Shown here one piece after another: positions 36,264 through 45,862 of a stretch of 64,000 bases of DNA. The stretch spans positions 868,001 to 932,000 of the forward strand of contig NZ_CP048106.1 of assembly GCF_010092985.1 (NCBI RefSeq), given 5' to 3'. Below the pieces are notes generated by a model. It worked only from the letters and a program-made list of their open reading frames with translations. It was not told where the DNA came from and searched no databases. The translations under genes were made by a program, and so were the position numbers. Numbering within the stretch: position 1 is the stretch's first letter; every line of letters begins with the position of its first letter. The stretch comes from Pontibacter pudoricolor. Its GTDB lineage: Bacteria; Bacteroidota; Bacteroidia; Cytophagales; Hymenobacteraceae.

Positions 36264-38405
36264 ATGTCACAAAATCCGATCACAAAAAAAATCCTTCTTC
36301 CGGACGGCCGGGAGATAACTATTGAAACTGGTAAATTAGCCAAGCAGGCCGATGGTTCTGTTGTGGTAAAAATGGGAAACACGATGCTGCTTGCAGCAAT
36401 TGTTTCTAACAGAGAAGCACGTGAAGGTGTAGACTTTCTGCCACTTTCCGTTGACTATCAGGAGAAGTTTGCTTCGTCTGGTAAAATACCTGGTGGCTTC
36501 CTGAGAAGAGAAGCTCGCCTTTCTGACTACGAAATTCTTGTTTCGCGCCTGGTTGACCGCGTGCTGCGCCCGCTGTTCCCGGATGATTATCATGCCGAAA
36601 CACAAATGACGATACATATGATCTCTGCAGATACGGAGATCATGCCGGATGCCCTGGCTGCTCTGGCTGCATCTGCTGCACTTGCTGTATCTGATATTCC
36701 ATTTAACGGCCCGATCTCTGAAGTACGTGTTGCTCGTATCGATGGCCGGTTAGTCATTAACCCTACCGTTTCTGATCTGCAGCGTGCTGACATCGATATG
36801 ATGGTTGGTGCTTCTATGGACAGCGTTGTGATGGTAGAAGGTGAGATGAGCGAAGTTTCGGAAGCAGAAATGCTGGAAGCTATAAAGTTTGCACACGAAG
36901 CCATTAAAGTACAGTGCCAGGCACAGCTTGAACTTGCTGAAATGGTAGGCAAGCTACAGAAGCGCGAGTATTCGCATGAAACGCATGATGAAGCGCTTCG
37001 AGAAAAAGTACGCACTGCAACTTATGACAAAGCGTATGAAGTTGCGTTGCGTGGCAGAGCAAACAAATCTGAGCGCAAAGAAGGCTTTGCAGCTGTTCTG
37101 AATGAGTTTGTTGAATCGCTTGGTGAAGACCATGGCTACGACATGGGCCTGATCAAAACGTATTACCACGATGTTGAGAAGGAAGCTGTTCGTAACATGA
37201 TCCTGGATGAGCGTGTTCGTCTGGATGGCCGTCAGCTGGATGAGATCCGTCCGATATGGTCTGAAGTGAATTACCTGCCTGCAACACACGGTTCTGCAGT
37301 ATTTACCCGTGGCGAAACACAATCTTTAACTACAGTAACCTTAGGTACCAAACTGGACGAGCAGATGATCGACAGCGCGATGGTATCCGGTACAAATAAA
37401 TTCTTATTACACTATAACTTCCCTGCTTTCTCAACAGGTGAAGTGAAGCCAAACAGAGGTCCTGGCCGTCGTGAGATCGGACACGGAAACCTGGCGCTTC
37501 GCGCACTTAAGAAGGTGTTGCCTTCAAACGAAGATAATCCATATACCATCCGTATCGTTTCCGATATTCTGGAGTCTAATGGTTCGTCTTCTATGGCTAC
37601 TGTTTGTGCTGGATCACTGGCACTTATGGATGCAGGTGTTCCGATCAAAGGTGGCGTATCAGGTATCGCTATGGGGCTTATCACAGACGAAAAAACTGGC
37701 AAGTTTGCCGTTCTTTCTGATATCCTTGGCGATGAAGATCACCTGGGTGATATGGACTTCAAAGTGACTGGTACAAAAGATGGCATCACTGCCTGTCAGA
37801 TGGACATTAAAGTTCATGGTTTGTCGTACGACGTACTTTACCAGGCGTTAGAGCAGGCAAAAGCGGGTCGTTTACACATTCTGAACGAAATGAATAAAAC
37901 CATTTCTTCTCCAAACGCTGACTATAAGCCGCATACTCCACGTTCGTTTAACATGATCATCGATAAAGAATTTATCGGTGCGGTGATCGGACCAGGCGGT
38001 AAAGTTATACAGCAGATCCAGAAGGATACGGGTGCTACGATCATCATTGAAGAGAAGAACGAGAAAGGTCACGTTAATATCTTTGCCAGCGATCAGGATT
38101 CTATGAACAGCGCGGTTTCTAAAATTAAAGGAATCGTTGCACAGCCAGAGATCGGTGAGGTTTACATCGGTAAGGTTAAATCTATCCAGCCGTATGGTGC
38201 CTTTGTAGAGTTTATGGCCGGTAAAGATGGTCTGCTTCACATTTCTGAGATCAAGCACGAGCGTGTTGAAACGATGGACGGCGTGCTGGAAGTAGGAGAG
38301 GAAGTAAAAGTAAAACTGATCGACGTAGATAAAAAGACAGGCAAATTTAAACTGTCTCGCAAGGCGATCCTTCCTAAACCGGAAGCTCCTCAGCAAAATC
38401 AGTAA
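36264..38405 (+). CDS. pnp: Polyribonucleotide nucleotidyltransferase (PNPase)
   Basis: Phosphorolytic 3'-5' exoribonuclease of mRNA turnover, 713 aa from the ATG at 36264 (a TTG two codons upstream is less likely). Order of domains: first RNase PH domain (from ~10), helical linker (~240-310), second RNase PH domain ([20 protein letters not shown] near 400), KH domain ([19 protein letters not shown]) and S1 domain ([15 protein letters not shown]). No copy of the CTATAG palindrome core occurs in the rpsO-pnp-rpoD segment. A terminator follows the stop. Confidence 0.97.
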   Translation: MSQNPITKKILLPDGREITIETGKLAKQADGSVVVKMGNTMLLAAIVSNREAREGVDFLPLSVDYQEKFASSGKIPGGFLRREARLSDYEILVSRLVDRVLRPLFPDDYHAETQMTIHMISADTEIMPDALAALAASAALAVSDIPFNGPISEVRVARIDGRLVINPTVSDLQRADIDMMVGASMDSVVMVEGEMSEVSEAEMLEAIKFAHEAIKVQCQAQLELAEMVGKLQKREYSHETHDEALREKVRTATYDKAYEVALRGRANKSERKEGFAAVLNEFVESLGEDHGYDMGLIKTYYHDVEKEAVRNMILDERVRLDGRQLDEIRPIWSEVNYLPATHGSAVFTRGETQSLTTVTLGTKLDEQMIDSAMVSGTNKFLLHYNFPAFSTGEVKPNRGPGRREIGHGNLALRALKKVLPSNEDNPYTIRIVSDILESNGSSSMATVCAGSLALMDAGVPIKGGVSGIAMGLITDEKTGKFAVLSDILGDEDHLGDMDFKVTGTKDGITACQMDIKVHGLSYDVLYQALEQAKAGRLHILNEMNKTISSPNADYKPHTPRSFNMIIDKEFIGAVIGPGGKVIQQIQKDTGATIIIEEKNEKGHVNIFASDQDSMNSAVSKIKGIVAQPEIGEVYIGKVKSIQPYGAFVEFMAGKDGLLHISEIKHERVETMDGVLEVGEEVKVKLIDVDKKTGKFKLSRKAILPKPEAPQQNQ

Positions 38406-38413
38406 TCATTTTT

Positions 38414-38468
38414 AAAACTCCTGTTGCCGTGCAGCACGACTGTTTTGGCATCAGGAGTTTTTAATTTT
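38414..38468 (+). terminator. Branched intrinsic terminator after pnp
   Basis: AAAACTCCTG and CAGGAGTTTT form a perfect 10-bp outer stem; inside are TGCC/GGCA and a small CGTGC/GCACG hairpin. TTTTTAATTTTTTT follows. Confidence 0.85.
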
Positions 38469-38491
38469 TTTGGATTCGCGTACAGGTTCTT

Positions 38492-38523
38492 GATTTTATT
38501 CGTAATATGTAAGAACTTTGCGC
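38492..38523 (+). promoter_or_regulatory. Possible promoter of rpoD
   Basis: TTG in TTCTTGATT and GAACTTTG (one mismatch to TAnnTTTG), about 20 bases apart, lie some 70 bases before the rpoD start. Confidence 0.4.
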
Positions 38524-38592
38524 GATTTTCTGGTGTTACCAAACCGAGCCCAAAATACAACTTCAACATTTTTGCATTAATAATATACTCTA

Positions 38593-39456
38593 ATGAGACA
38601 ACTCAAGATAAGCAAACAGATTACTAACCGCGAAAGCCAGTCGCTTGATAAGTATTTACAGGAGATTGGTAAAGTAGATTTGCTTACACCGGATGAGGAA
38701 GTGTCGTTAGCACAGAGAATCAAAGAGGGAGATCAGTTTGCACTTGAGAAATTGACAAAAGCCAACCTGCGTTTCGTAGTGTCTGTAGCAAAACAGTACC
38801 AGAACCAGGGTCTGTCTTTAGGTGACCTTATTAACGAAGGTAACCTTGGTCTTATAAAAGCTGCAAAGCGTTTTGATGAAACAAGAGGTTTTAAATTTAT
38901 CTCTTATGCTGTTTGGTGGATTCGTCAGTCCATTCTGCAGGCGTTGGCCGAGCAGTCGCGTATTGTGCGTTTACCATTAAACCGTGTTGGTTCATTAAAC
39001 AAGATTTCTAAGTCGTTTTCAGAACTGGAGCAGAAATTCGAGCGCGAACCATCGCCGGAAGAAATTGCTGAAGTACTGGAACTGACAACCGCTGAGGTAG
39101 TTGATACCTTAAAGATTTCAGGTCGCCACGTATCCGTGGATGCCCCGTTTGTGCAAGGCGAAGAAAACCGTTTGCTGGATGTACTTGAAAATGAAGACGA
39201 AGAATCTCCGGACATGGGTCTGATGAACGATTCGCTTCGTAAAGAGGTACAGCGTGCACTTTCGACACTTACCAAGCGCGAAGCTGATGTAATTACGTTA
39301 TACTTTGGACTGAACGGGGAGCATTCCCTTACGCTGGAGGAGATAGGTGAGAAATTTAACCTTACCCGCGAGCGTGTTCGCCAGATCAAAGAAAAAGCGA
39401 TCAGAAGACTTCGTCATACATCCAGAAGTAAAGCATTGAAGCCATATTTAGGTTAA
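38593..39456 (+). CDS. rpoD: RNA polymerase primary sigma factor (short RpoD)
   Basis: A 287-aa sigma-70 protein without the long region 1.1, as is usual for the housekeeping sigma of Bacteroidota. Region 1.2 is seen at [20 protein letters not shown]. Regions 2.1-2.4 span [20 protein letters not shown] to [17 protein letters not shown]. Region 3 follows, and region 4.2 has the helix-turn-helix [20 protein letters not shown] near the C-terminus. This type recognises the TTTG/TAnnTTTG promoters seen elsewhere in the window. It is a separate unit between two terminators. Confidence 0.95.
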   Translation: MRQLKISKQITNRESQSLDKYLQEIGKVDLLTPDEEVSLAQRIKEGDQFALEKLTKANLRFVVSVAKQYQNQGLSLGDLINEGNLGLIKAAKRFDETRGFKFISYAVWWIRQSILQALAEQSRIVRLPLNRVGSLNKISKSFSELEQKFEREPSPEEIAEVLELTTAEVVDTLKISGRHVSVDAPFVQGEENRLLDVLENEDEESPDMGLMNDSLRKEVQRALSTLTKREADVITLYFGLNGEHSLTLEEIGEKFNLTRERVRQIKEKAIRRLRHTSRSKALKPYLG

Positions 39457-39473
39457 GCCTAACGTTTAGGCAG

Positions 39474-39511
39474 CAGAAGCCCCGGCCATAAAGCCGGGGC
39501 TTCTGTCGTTT
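39474..39511 (+). terminator. Terminator hairpin after rpoD
   Basis: CAGAAGCCCCGGC and GCCGGGGCTTCTG make a perfect 13-bp stem. The following T-run is weak (TCGTTTAT). Confidence 0.75.
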
Positions 39512-39606
39512 ATAGCAGTTGTCTGTCTATTTCAGTAGAACCAATTCGGGCAAAGGAGCAGATTTTTTAGTATACTTGCATCCAAAATTAATTGCACTAG
39601 TTTTCC

Positions 39607-40545
39607 ATGGAAATAGAAAAAGTAAAATGCCTTATCATCGGTTCAGGTCCTGCCGGTTATACTGCAGCTATATATGCCTCCAGAGCAGGCCTTAAACCTG
39701 TACTATACCAGGGGCTACAGCCCGGTGGTCAGCTTACCATTACAAATGATGTAGAGAACTACCCCGGCTACCCGGATGGTATCAAAGGTCCTGAAATGAT
39801 GGAGGACTTTAAGAAACAGGCCGAGCGTTTTGGCACCGATGTGCGCTATGGTATTGCCACTGCAGTAGATTTCTCAGGTCAGCCTCATAAAGTAACTATA
39901 GACGACCAGAAGGTGATTGAAGCCGATACGGTTATCATTTCAACAGGTGCATCGGCTAAGTGGCTGGGTCTGGAGTCTGAGGCAAAGCTTAATGGCAATG
40001 GCGTATCGGCTTGTGCAGTTTGTGATGGTTTCTTTTACCGTGGCCAGGATGTGGCTATAGTTGGCGCTGGCGACACAGCTGCAGAAGAGGCTACTTACCT
40101 GTCAAACCTGTGCAAAAAAGTATACATGATCGTTCGTCGTGAAGAAATGCGTGCTTCTATTATTATGCAGGAGCGTGTTAAGAAAACACCGAACATCGAG
40201 ATACTATGGAATTCTGTAACAGATGAAATTCTGGGTGATGATGTAGTAACAGGCGTAAGAGTGAAAAATGCGCTTACCAACGAAACTAGAGAAATACCTG
40301 TTAGCGGGTTCTTTGTAGCCATTGGTCATAAACCAAACTCCGACATTTTTGCAGAATACCTGAACCTGGATGAGAACGGCTATATCCGAACGATTCCGGG
40401 CACATCTAAAACAAATATAGACGGCGTATTTGCCTGCGGCGATGTGCAGGATTTTACCTATCGTCAGGCAGTAACAGCTGCAGGTTCGGGCTGCATGGCT
40501 GCGCTGGATGCTGAGCGTTATCTGGCTGCGAATGATTTGCACTAA
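39607..40545 (+). CDS. trxB: Thioredoxin-disulfide reductase
   Basis: FAD- and NADPH-dependent flavoenzyme of 312 aa that keeps thioredoxin reduced. The FAD-binding motif is GSGPAGYTAAIYASRAG (12-28), the redox-active CAVC is Cys136/Cys139 followed by DGFFY, the NADPH motif is GAGDTAAEEATYL, and the second FAD motif is FACGDVQDFTYRQAVTAAGSG. Low-molecular-weight TrxR type. bshB1, for bacillithiol, is two genes downstream, so thiol-redox functions are close together. Confidence 0.95.
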   Translation: MEIEKVKCLIIGSGPAGYTAAIYASRAGLKPVLYQGLQPGGQLTITNDVENYPGYPDGIKGPEMMEDFKKQAERFGTDVRYGIATAVDFSGQPHKVTIDDQKVIEADTVIISTGASAKWLGLESEAKLNGNGVSACAVCDGFFYRGQDVAIVGAGDTAAEEATYLSNLCKKVYMIVRREEMRASIIMQERVKKTPNIEILWNSVTDEILGDDVVTGVRVKNALTNETREIPVSGFFVAIGHKPNSDIFAEYLNLDENGYIRTIPGTSKTNIDGVFACGDVQDFTYRQAVTAAGSGCMAALDAERYLAANDLH

Positions 40546-40684
40546 AATTTAACAGTATGTACTTCTCTGGTTTGCACCTAATTTTAGTTAAGCCTGTTGG
40601 AGAGGTTACAATAAATTGGCTTTGATGTAGTTTATGTATGCGGACAGCACAACTATAACTCCCCGAATGCCTAATTAAGAAGCA

Positions 40685-41734
40685 ATGCCAAAGTTTAAAA
40701 GTCCCTTATCAGTTGTACTCTTTTTGTTGTGTATGCTCTGTCTTGCGCAGGGTGCCACTGCACAAAAAAAAGCCAAAGACCTGTTTAAGGTTAAGTCGCC
40801 TAAAATTCAGTACGTTCGCCCGGATACCACTATACTTATAGAGTATGAGGAGTTTGATGACGAGAATTCTGATGCCGGAAAATCGATTAACTTCAGTCCT
40901 AAAAAAGAGCTGTCTATAGTTAGCGAAGATACCACCGAGCTTGACCTTGGTGAGCAGCATATAGTTGAGGTATCTGATGAGGTATTAATTGACTCTACCT
41001 GGATTAGAATAGCCGGATATTATGCTATCTGGGATACGCGTAACATTAACCCTTACCGGATGGATGCACGCCAGCTGAAAGATACGGTGGATGTGCAGTT
41101 ATATGATCCCCGTTCGAATCGGAACTATAAAATGCCTTTGGAGAAAACACCTGTAACCAGTCATTTCGGTCACAGAGGATACCGTTGGCATTATGGTACT
41201 GATATAGACCTGGACACAGGTGACAGTATTTTTGCTGCATTTGATGGCGTAGTGCGAATTAACAAATGGGACGGCAGCGGTTATGGTAATTACATAGTTG
41301 TACGCCACTATAATGGATTGGAAACATTATACGGTCACATGAGCAAAGCGATTGCCAAGCCAGGCCAGTTTGTAAAAGCAGGTGAGATGATTGGTTTAGG
41401 TGGTAGTACAGGTCGTAGTTCCGGCCCGCACCTGCATTATGAAGTACGCTACCAGGGGAATCCTATAGACCCGGAGCATATCTACGACTTCCCGGATTAC
41501 CTGCTGAAAGGACAGAGCTTCCAGATTACTTCTGCACTGTTTAACTATTACAACAAGAGTAAAAAGACTTCTTCCAGCAACGGCCGCAGATCGTATTACC
41601 ATACAGTGCGAAAAGGAGACACACTTTCAGGCATTGCTAAAAAGTACGGTGTATCTGCTTCACAAGTCGCTAAACTTAATGGTATGAGCACGCGTTCAAC
41701 GTTGCGTATTGGAAAGAAATTACGCGTTAGGTAA
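40685..41734 (+). CDS. M23 metallopeptidase with LysM domain
   Basis: An exported 349-aa peptidoglycan hydrolase. The signal peptide ends near AQGATAQ (residue 27). After a ~125-residue N-terminal part of unknown structure, the peptidase M23 (LytM) domain spans about 150-265: HYGTDID with His169 and Asp173, and GPHLHYEVR with His249 and His251, all zinc or catalytic residues present. The C-terminal LysM motif, about 305-349 (YHTVRKGDTLSGIAKKYGV), binds peptidoglycan. Probably cleaves wall cross-links during growth or division. bshB1 begins 10 bases after its stop. Confidence 0.93.
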   Translation: MPKFKSPLSVVLFLLCMLCLAQGATAQKKAKDLFKVKSPKIQYVRPDTTILIEYEEFDDENSDAGKSINFSPKKELSIVSEDTTELDLGEQHIVEVSDEVLIDSTWIRIAGYYAIWDTRNINPYRMDARQLKDTVDVQLYDPRSNRNYKMPLEKTPVTSHFGHRGYRWHYGTDIDLDTGDSIFAAFDGVVRINKWDGSGYGNYIVVRHYNGLETLYGHMSKAIAKPGQFVKAGEMIGLGGSTGRSSGPHLHYEVRYQGNPIDPEHIYDFPDYLLKGQSFQITSALFNYYNKSKKTSSSNGRRSYYHTVRKGDTLSGIAKKYGVSASQVAKLNGMSTRSTLRIGKKLRVR

Positions 41735-41744
41735 CTATAATAAA

Positions 41745-42464
41745 ATGAAACTAGACATACTTATTTTTGCTGCACACCCCGATGATGCAGAACTTGGGTG
41801 TTCCGGAACTATAGTTGCGCATATTGCCGCCGGTAAAAAAGTAGGTATAGTTGATCTGACAAGAGGTGAGTTGGGAACGCGGGGCACCCCCGAAACCCGT
41901 GCCGCCGAAGCGAAAGCTGCTTCTGAAATTTTAGGCCTGTCGGTGCGGGATAACCTTGATTTAGCTGATGGTTTTTTTGTGAACGATAAAGCACACCAGC
42001 TAAAGGTTGTTGAAAAAATACGTCAGTACAGACCGGAACTGGTGATTATGAACGCTATTCATGACCGTCATCCGGATCATGGAAAAGGTTCACAGCTGGT
42101 ATCTGAATCATGTTTCCTGGCTGGCCTTAAAATGATTGAAACCAACGGACCTGATGGGGAAAAGCAGGAAGCCTGGAGACCTAAAGTTGTGTATCATTAC
42201 ATACAAGACCGTTACATCAAGCCTGATGTTATAGTTGATATTACACCTTACTGGGAAAAGAAGCTGGAAAGTATCCGTGCCTTTAAATCCCAGTTTTACA
42301 ACCCCGCAGATTCTTCTGAAAACACCTATATCTCTTCGCCTGAGTTTATGGAGTTTCTGGAAGCAAGAGCTAAAGAGTTTGGCCACGCAATAGGAGTAAC
42401 GTATGGCGAAGGTTTTACAGTGGAGCGCCATATTGGCGTAAAGAATTTATTTGATTTGATTTAA
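41745..42464 (+). CDS. bshB1: Bacillithiol biosynthesis deacetylase BshB1
   Basis: Zinc-dependent deacetylase that removes acetate from GlcNAc-malate in bacillithiol synthesis. From the ATG at 41745 it has 239 aa, the usual BshB1 length; an extension of 12 codons is possible but lacks support. The LmbE-family metal motif AHPDDAEL (His11, Asp13, Asp14) and the distal HDRHPDHGKGS are present, and TRGELGTRGTPETRAAEA is characteristic of the group. bshA and bshC must lie elsewhere. It ends at a bidirectional terminator shared with accC. Confidence 0.92.
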   Translation: MKLDILIFAAHPDDAELGCSGTIVAHIAAGKKVGIVDLTRGELGTRGTPETRAAEAKAASEILGLSVRDNLDLADGFFVNDKAHQLKVVEKIRQYRPELVIMNAIHDRHPDHGKGSQLVSESCFLAGLKMIETNGPDGEKQEAWRPKVVYHYIQDRYIKPDVIVDITPYWEKKLESIRAFKSQFYNPADSSENTYISSPEFMEFLEARAKEFGHAIGVTYGEGFTVERHIGVKNLFDLI

Positions 42465-42477
42465 AAGACACAAACTA

Positions 42478-42522
42478 TAAAAAGAAAGGCCGCTGTTACA
42501 TTTACAGCGGCCTTTCTTTTTA
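42478..42522. terminator. Bidirectional terminator between bshB1 and accC
   Basis: AAAGAAAGGCCGCTGT and ACAGCGGCCTTTCTTT form a perfect 16-bp stem flanked by A- and T-runs, so it works on both strands for the convergent genes. Confidence 0.95.
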
Positions 42523-42536
42523 TAGTTGACTTAGGA

Positions 42537-44036
42537 TTAAGTTCTGTTCTTTCTCCAGTTAGAGGTTATAGTTGCAGTTGTAGCGGCTGCGTTATCTGAA
42601 ATAGCGGGCTTTTGTTTCTGCATCAGCATGGCTGCCAAAGCTACAGCTATAGTTTCAGCTTCTTCCGTAGGCTTTGGTTTCAGATCATCAGGTGAGAAGT
42701 AACGCTCTATGAACTTTGTGTCGAAGTTGCCGCTCACGAAAGCCTCGTGGGTTAATACAAATTTTCCGAATGGCAGTGTCGTTTCGATACCGGTGATCTG
42801 GTACTCATCAATGGCACGCAGCATTTTTTCAATGGCTTCCTTACGGTCTTTTCCAAATGTTACCAGCTTCGCGATCATAGGGTCGTAGTAGATCGGAATA
42901 TCCATGCCCTGTTCAAAGCCATCATCCACCCGCACACCTAAGCCCTGCGGACGCTTATAGGTTACCAGTCTTCCGATGTCTGGCAGGAAGTTGTTGGCTG
43001 GGTCTTCGGCGTAAACACGCAGTTCCAGCGCATGGCCATTTATAGTCAGATCTTCCTGACGGAAACCCAGGACCTTACCTTCTGCGATTTGTATCTGCTC
43101 GCGGACCAGGTCGAGGCCAGTAATTTGTTCCGTTACCGGGTGCTCTACCTGCAAGCGGGTATTCATTTCCAGGAAGTAGAAATTAAGGTTCTCATCTACC
43201 AGGAACTCAACCGTACCGGCACCTACATAATCACAGGCTTTGGCCACATTTACAGCACAACGGCCCATTTCGTCACGTAAAGCTGGCGTAAGCACCGCAG
43301 ATGGCGCTTCTTCAATCACTTTCTGATGACGACGCTGGATAGAGCATTCACGCTCAAACAAATGAACTATATTTCCGTGCGTATCGCCTAGCACTTGTAT
43401 CTCGATGTGGCGTGGCGAGCCAATGTATTTCTCTATAAAAACGGATCCATCACCAAAAGCTGAAGTTGCTTCGCTTACAGCTAACTGCATCTGCTCTTCA
43501 AAAACTTCCACGCTATTTACTACACGCATACCTTTACCACCGCCACCGGCGCTGGCTTTAATAAGTATCGGGAAACCAATCTTCTGCGCAATCAGCTTTG
43601 CTTCTTCAACATCTGTAATGGCGTATTCGGTACCGGGCACCATCGGAATGTTGTACTTGGCCACAGCAGCTTTCGCAGCCAGTTTACTTCCCATCAGCTC
43701 AATTGCTTCCGGCGACGGACCTATAAAGATAAGCCCTGCTTCTTCTACCGCTTTGGCAAATCCTGCATTTTCAGAAAGGAAACCATAGCCTGGGTGTATC
43801 GCATCAACGTTCAGCTTTTTGCAGACATCTATAATTACATCGCCTCTCAGGTAAGATTCGTTTGATTTTGGTCCGCCTACGCAAACCGCTTCGTCAGCAA
43901 AACGAACATGCAGTGCGTTTCTGTCGGCTTCGCTGTAAACAGCAACCGTTTTTATGCCCATTTCCTTAGCGGTACGCATCACACGCAGCGCTATTTCACC
44001 TCTGTTAGCAACTAAAAGCTTATTTATTTTTTTCAT
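42537..44036 (-). CDS. accC: Acetyl-CoA (biotin) carboxylase subunit
   Basis: ATP-grasp enzyme of 499 aa that carboxylates biotin. The N-terminal domain has KLLVANRGEIALRVMRTA and HPGYGFLSENAGFAKA. The ATP-grasp part has KASAGGGGKGMRVV and EMNTRLQVEHPVTE, where the conserved Glu and catalytic Arg lie. The tail after about residue 450 (Thr/Ala-rich, ending in NWRKNRT) is longer than E. coli AccC (449 aa), so it may belong to a propionyl- or acyl-CoA carboxylase rather than the AccABCD complex. No accB is adjacent, unusual for accC. Confidence 0.92.
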   Translation of the reverse strand: MKKINKLLVANRGEIALRVMRTAKEMGIKTVAVYSEADRNALHVRFADEAVCVGGPKSNESYLRGDVIIDVCKKLNVDAIHPGYGFLSENAGFAKAVEEAGLIFIGPSPEAIELMGSKLAAKAAVAKYNIPMVPGTEYAITDVEEAKLIAQKIGFPILIKASAGGGGKGMRVVNSVEVFEEQMQLAVSEATSAFGDGSVFIEKYIGSPRHIEIQVLGDTHGNIVHLFERECSIQRRHQKVIEEAPSAVLTPALRDEMGRCAVNVAKACDYVGAGTVEFLVDENLNFYFLEMNTRLQVEHPVTEQITGLDLVREQIQIAEGKVLGFRQEDLTINGHALELRVYAEDPANNFLPDIGRLVTYKRPQGLGVRVDDGFEQGMDIPIYYDPMIAKLVTFGKDRKEAIEKMLRAIDEYQITGIETTLPFGKFVLTHEAFVSGNFDTKFIERYFSPDDLKPKPTEEAETIAVALAAMLMQKQKPAISDNAAATTATITSNWRKNRT

Positions 44037-44133
44037 GCCGGAGCTATAGTTATTCTATAGTTCAAAGAAACGGCTTTGCAGCCAAACTTAAAAGTCATAT
44101 ATTTAAAAAAGGCTTATACAGCAAAGGATTACA

Positions 44134-44164
44134 TTGTATTTGATAGCGCAAAAAGTTAAATTTG
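44134..44164 (+). promoter_or_regulatory. Promoter of the PLP-dependent transferase gene
   Basis: TTG (44134-44136) and TAAATTTG (44157-44164), 20 bases apart, match the Bacteroidota -33/-7 promoter, 83 bases before the GTG start. Confidence 0.6.
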
Positions 44165-44247
44165 CGCAGCTTTATGCAAAAAATCGTATGATTGCATATA
44201 AAGCTCATTAAGACAGAAAATATCCCGATAACTTAATTATTACTCAA

Positions 44248-45486
44248 GTGGATTTATTTGAAAAACTGTTGACCAATAGAGGTCCATTAGGTAGCCACTC
44301 TCATTATGCGCATGGTTACTTTACTTTTCCGAAGCTGGAAGGCGAGATAGCCCCCCGTATGAAGTTCAGAGGTAAAGATGTACTTACCTGGAGTCTGAAT
44401 AATTACCTGGGTCTTGCTAACCACCCGGAAGTTCGCAAAGCAGACGCTGAAGCTGCAGCAGAGTGGGGTATGGCGTATCCGATGGGTGCTCGTATTATGT
44501 CTGGTAACTCTAACCTGCACGAGCAGCTGGAGTCTGAGCTGGCTGAATTTGTTCAGAAGCCGGATGCGTTGCTACTTAACTTTGGTTATCAGGGTGTAGT
44601 ATCTATTATTGATGCACTGGTTGACCGCCACGATGTTATAGTTTACGATGCGGAATCGCATGCCTGTATTATAGATGGCTTACGTCTGCACCAGGGTAAA
44701 CGCTTTGTGTATGCACACAACGACATGGCCAGCCTGGAGAAGCAGTTAGAGCGTGCTACACGTTGGGCTGAGAACACAGGTGGTGCTATACTGGTTATAA
44801 CAGAAGGCGTGTTTGGTATGTCTGGTAACCTGGGCAGCCTGGACAAAGTTGTTGCGCTGAAAGATAAATTCAATTTCCGTTTATTTGTAGATGATGCCCA
44901 CGGCTTCGGAACGATGGGTAAGACAGGTGCCGGAACAGGTGAGCATTTAGGTTGCCAGGACGGTATTGATGTTTATTTCTCTACGTTCGCAAAGTCGATG
45001 GCAAGCATCGGTGCGTTTGTTGCCGCTGATGAGCAGGTAGTAGAATACCTTCGCTATAACATGCGCTCGCAGATCTTCGCAAAGTCGTTGCCAATGCCGT
45101 TGGTAGTTGGTGCTCTTAAGCGTCTGGAACTGCTGCGCACACAGCCACAACTGAAAGAGCAACTATGGACAGTAGTAAATGCACTTCAGTCTGGCTTACG
45201 TGAAAAAGGCTTTAACATCGGTACCACAACTTCGCCGGTAACACCAGTTTTCCTGAACGGTCAGATACCTGATGCGACGCAGTTAACGCTTGATTTACGT
45301 GAAAACTTCAATATTTTCTGCTCTATCGTAGTTTATCCTGTTGTGCCTAAAGATGTGATCATGCTGCGTCTTATCCCGACTGCTGCACACACACTGGACG
45401 ATGTGAAAGAGACGATTGATGCATTTGAGAAAATTGCACAAAAATTGGACAAAGGATTGTACTCTAAGTCTCCGGTTACCGCCTAG
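44248..45486 (+). CDS. Serine palmitoyltransferase-type alpha-oxoamine synthase
   Basis: PLP-dependent class I/II aminotransferase-fold enzyme of 412 aa. It starts at GTG (then DLFEKLLTNRGPLG), which matches the expected N-terminus. Conserved pieces are WSLNNYLGLANHPEVRKA, the PLP region around DDAHGFGTMGKTGAGTGEH, and the PLP lysine Lys249 in STFAKSMAS. The family joins an amino acid with an acyl-CoA. In Bacteroidota close relatives make the sphingoid base (from serine) or the capnoid base of sulfonolipids (from cysteate); which one cannot be decided by eye. A histone H1-like gene follows. Confidence 0.83.
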   Translation: MDLFEKLLTNRGPLGSHSHYAHGYFTFPKLEGEIAPRMKFRGKDVLTWSLNNYLGLANHPEVRKADAEAAAEWGMAYPMGARIMSGNSNLHEQLESELAEFVQKPDALLLNFGYQGVVSIIDALVDRHDVIVYDAESHACIIDGLRLHQGKRFVYAHNDMASLEKQLERATRWAENTGGAILVITEGVFGMSGNLGSLDKVVALKDKFNFRLFVDDAHGFGTMGKTGAGTGEHLGCQDGIDVYFSTFAKSMASIGAFVAADEQVVEYLRYNMRSQIFAKSLPMPLVVGALKRLELLRTQPQLKEQLWTVVNALQSGLREKGFNIGTTTSPVTPVFLNGQIPDATQLTLDLRENFNIFCSIVVYPVVPKDVIMLRLIPTAAHTLDDVKETIDAFEKIAQKLDKGLYSKSPVTA

Positions 45487-45592
45487 TTAGCTCTAGAGGC
45501 ATATATTAAATTTTCTTAATTTTTGCTTCTTATTACTAAATGTGTATATTAGAGTTATTAAACCAAATGTTTCACTATAACAAATAGCTCTA

Positions 45593-45784
45593 ATGAACAA
45601 CAACTTTAGCAAACTGAGAGACCTAGTTATGTCGCTTGAATCTGATTTCGAAAAGTTCTACGACAAAAACAACGCAGCTGCAGGTACGCGTGTACGTAAA
45701 GGCATGCAGGATCTTAAAAACATGGCGCAGGACATCCGTAAGGAAGTTCAGGACATGAAAAACAGCACTGCTGATCAGAAATAG
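45593..45784 (+). CDS. Histone H1-like DNA-binding protein
   Basis: A 63-aa helical, highly charged protein of the Hc1-like group common in Bacteroidota: KLRDLVMSLESDFEKFYDKN followed by GTRVRKGMQDLKNMAQDIRKE, which is the typical signature. Presumably a small nucleoid-associated protein. The pI seems less extreme than that of chlamydial Hc1 because there is no Lys/Ala-rich tail. It is a monocistronic unit ending in a strong terminator. Confidence 0.85.
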   Translation: MNNNFSKLRDLVMSLESDFEKFYDKNNAAAGTRVRKGMQDLKNMAQDIRKEVQDMKNSTADQK

Positions 45785-45807
45785 TCATCAGACAGTATAC
45801 TGAAAAT

Positions 45808-45839
45808 AAAAAAGGTGAACTGAGAAGTTCACCTTTTTT
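45808..45839. terminator. Bidirectional terminator between the H1-like gene and tyrS
   Basis: AAAAAAGGTGAACT and AGTTCACCTTTTTT make a perfect 14-bp stem with a GAGA tetraloop; symmetric A/T runs serve both convergent genes. Confidence 0.95.
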
Positions 45840-45862
45840 ATTTGTATTACACTATAAATCAG

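Noticed and set aside
42537..44036. accC as pyruvate carboxylase fragment
   Set aside because: The protein ends shortly after the biotin carboxylase C-terminal domain, with no carboxyltransferase or biotinyl domain downstream, and a terminator follows directly.
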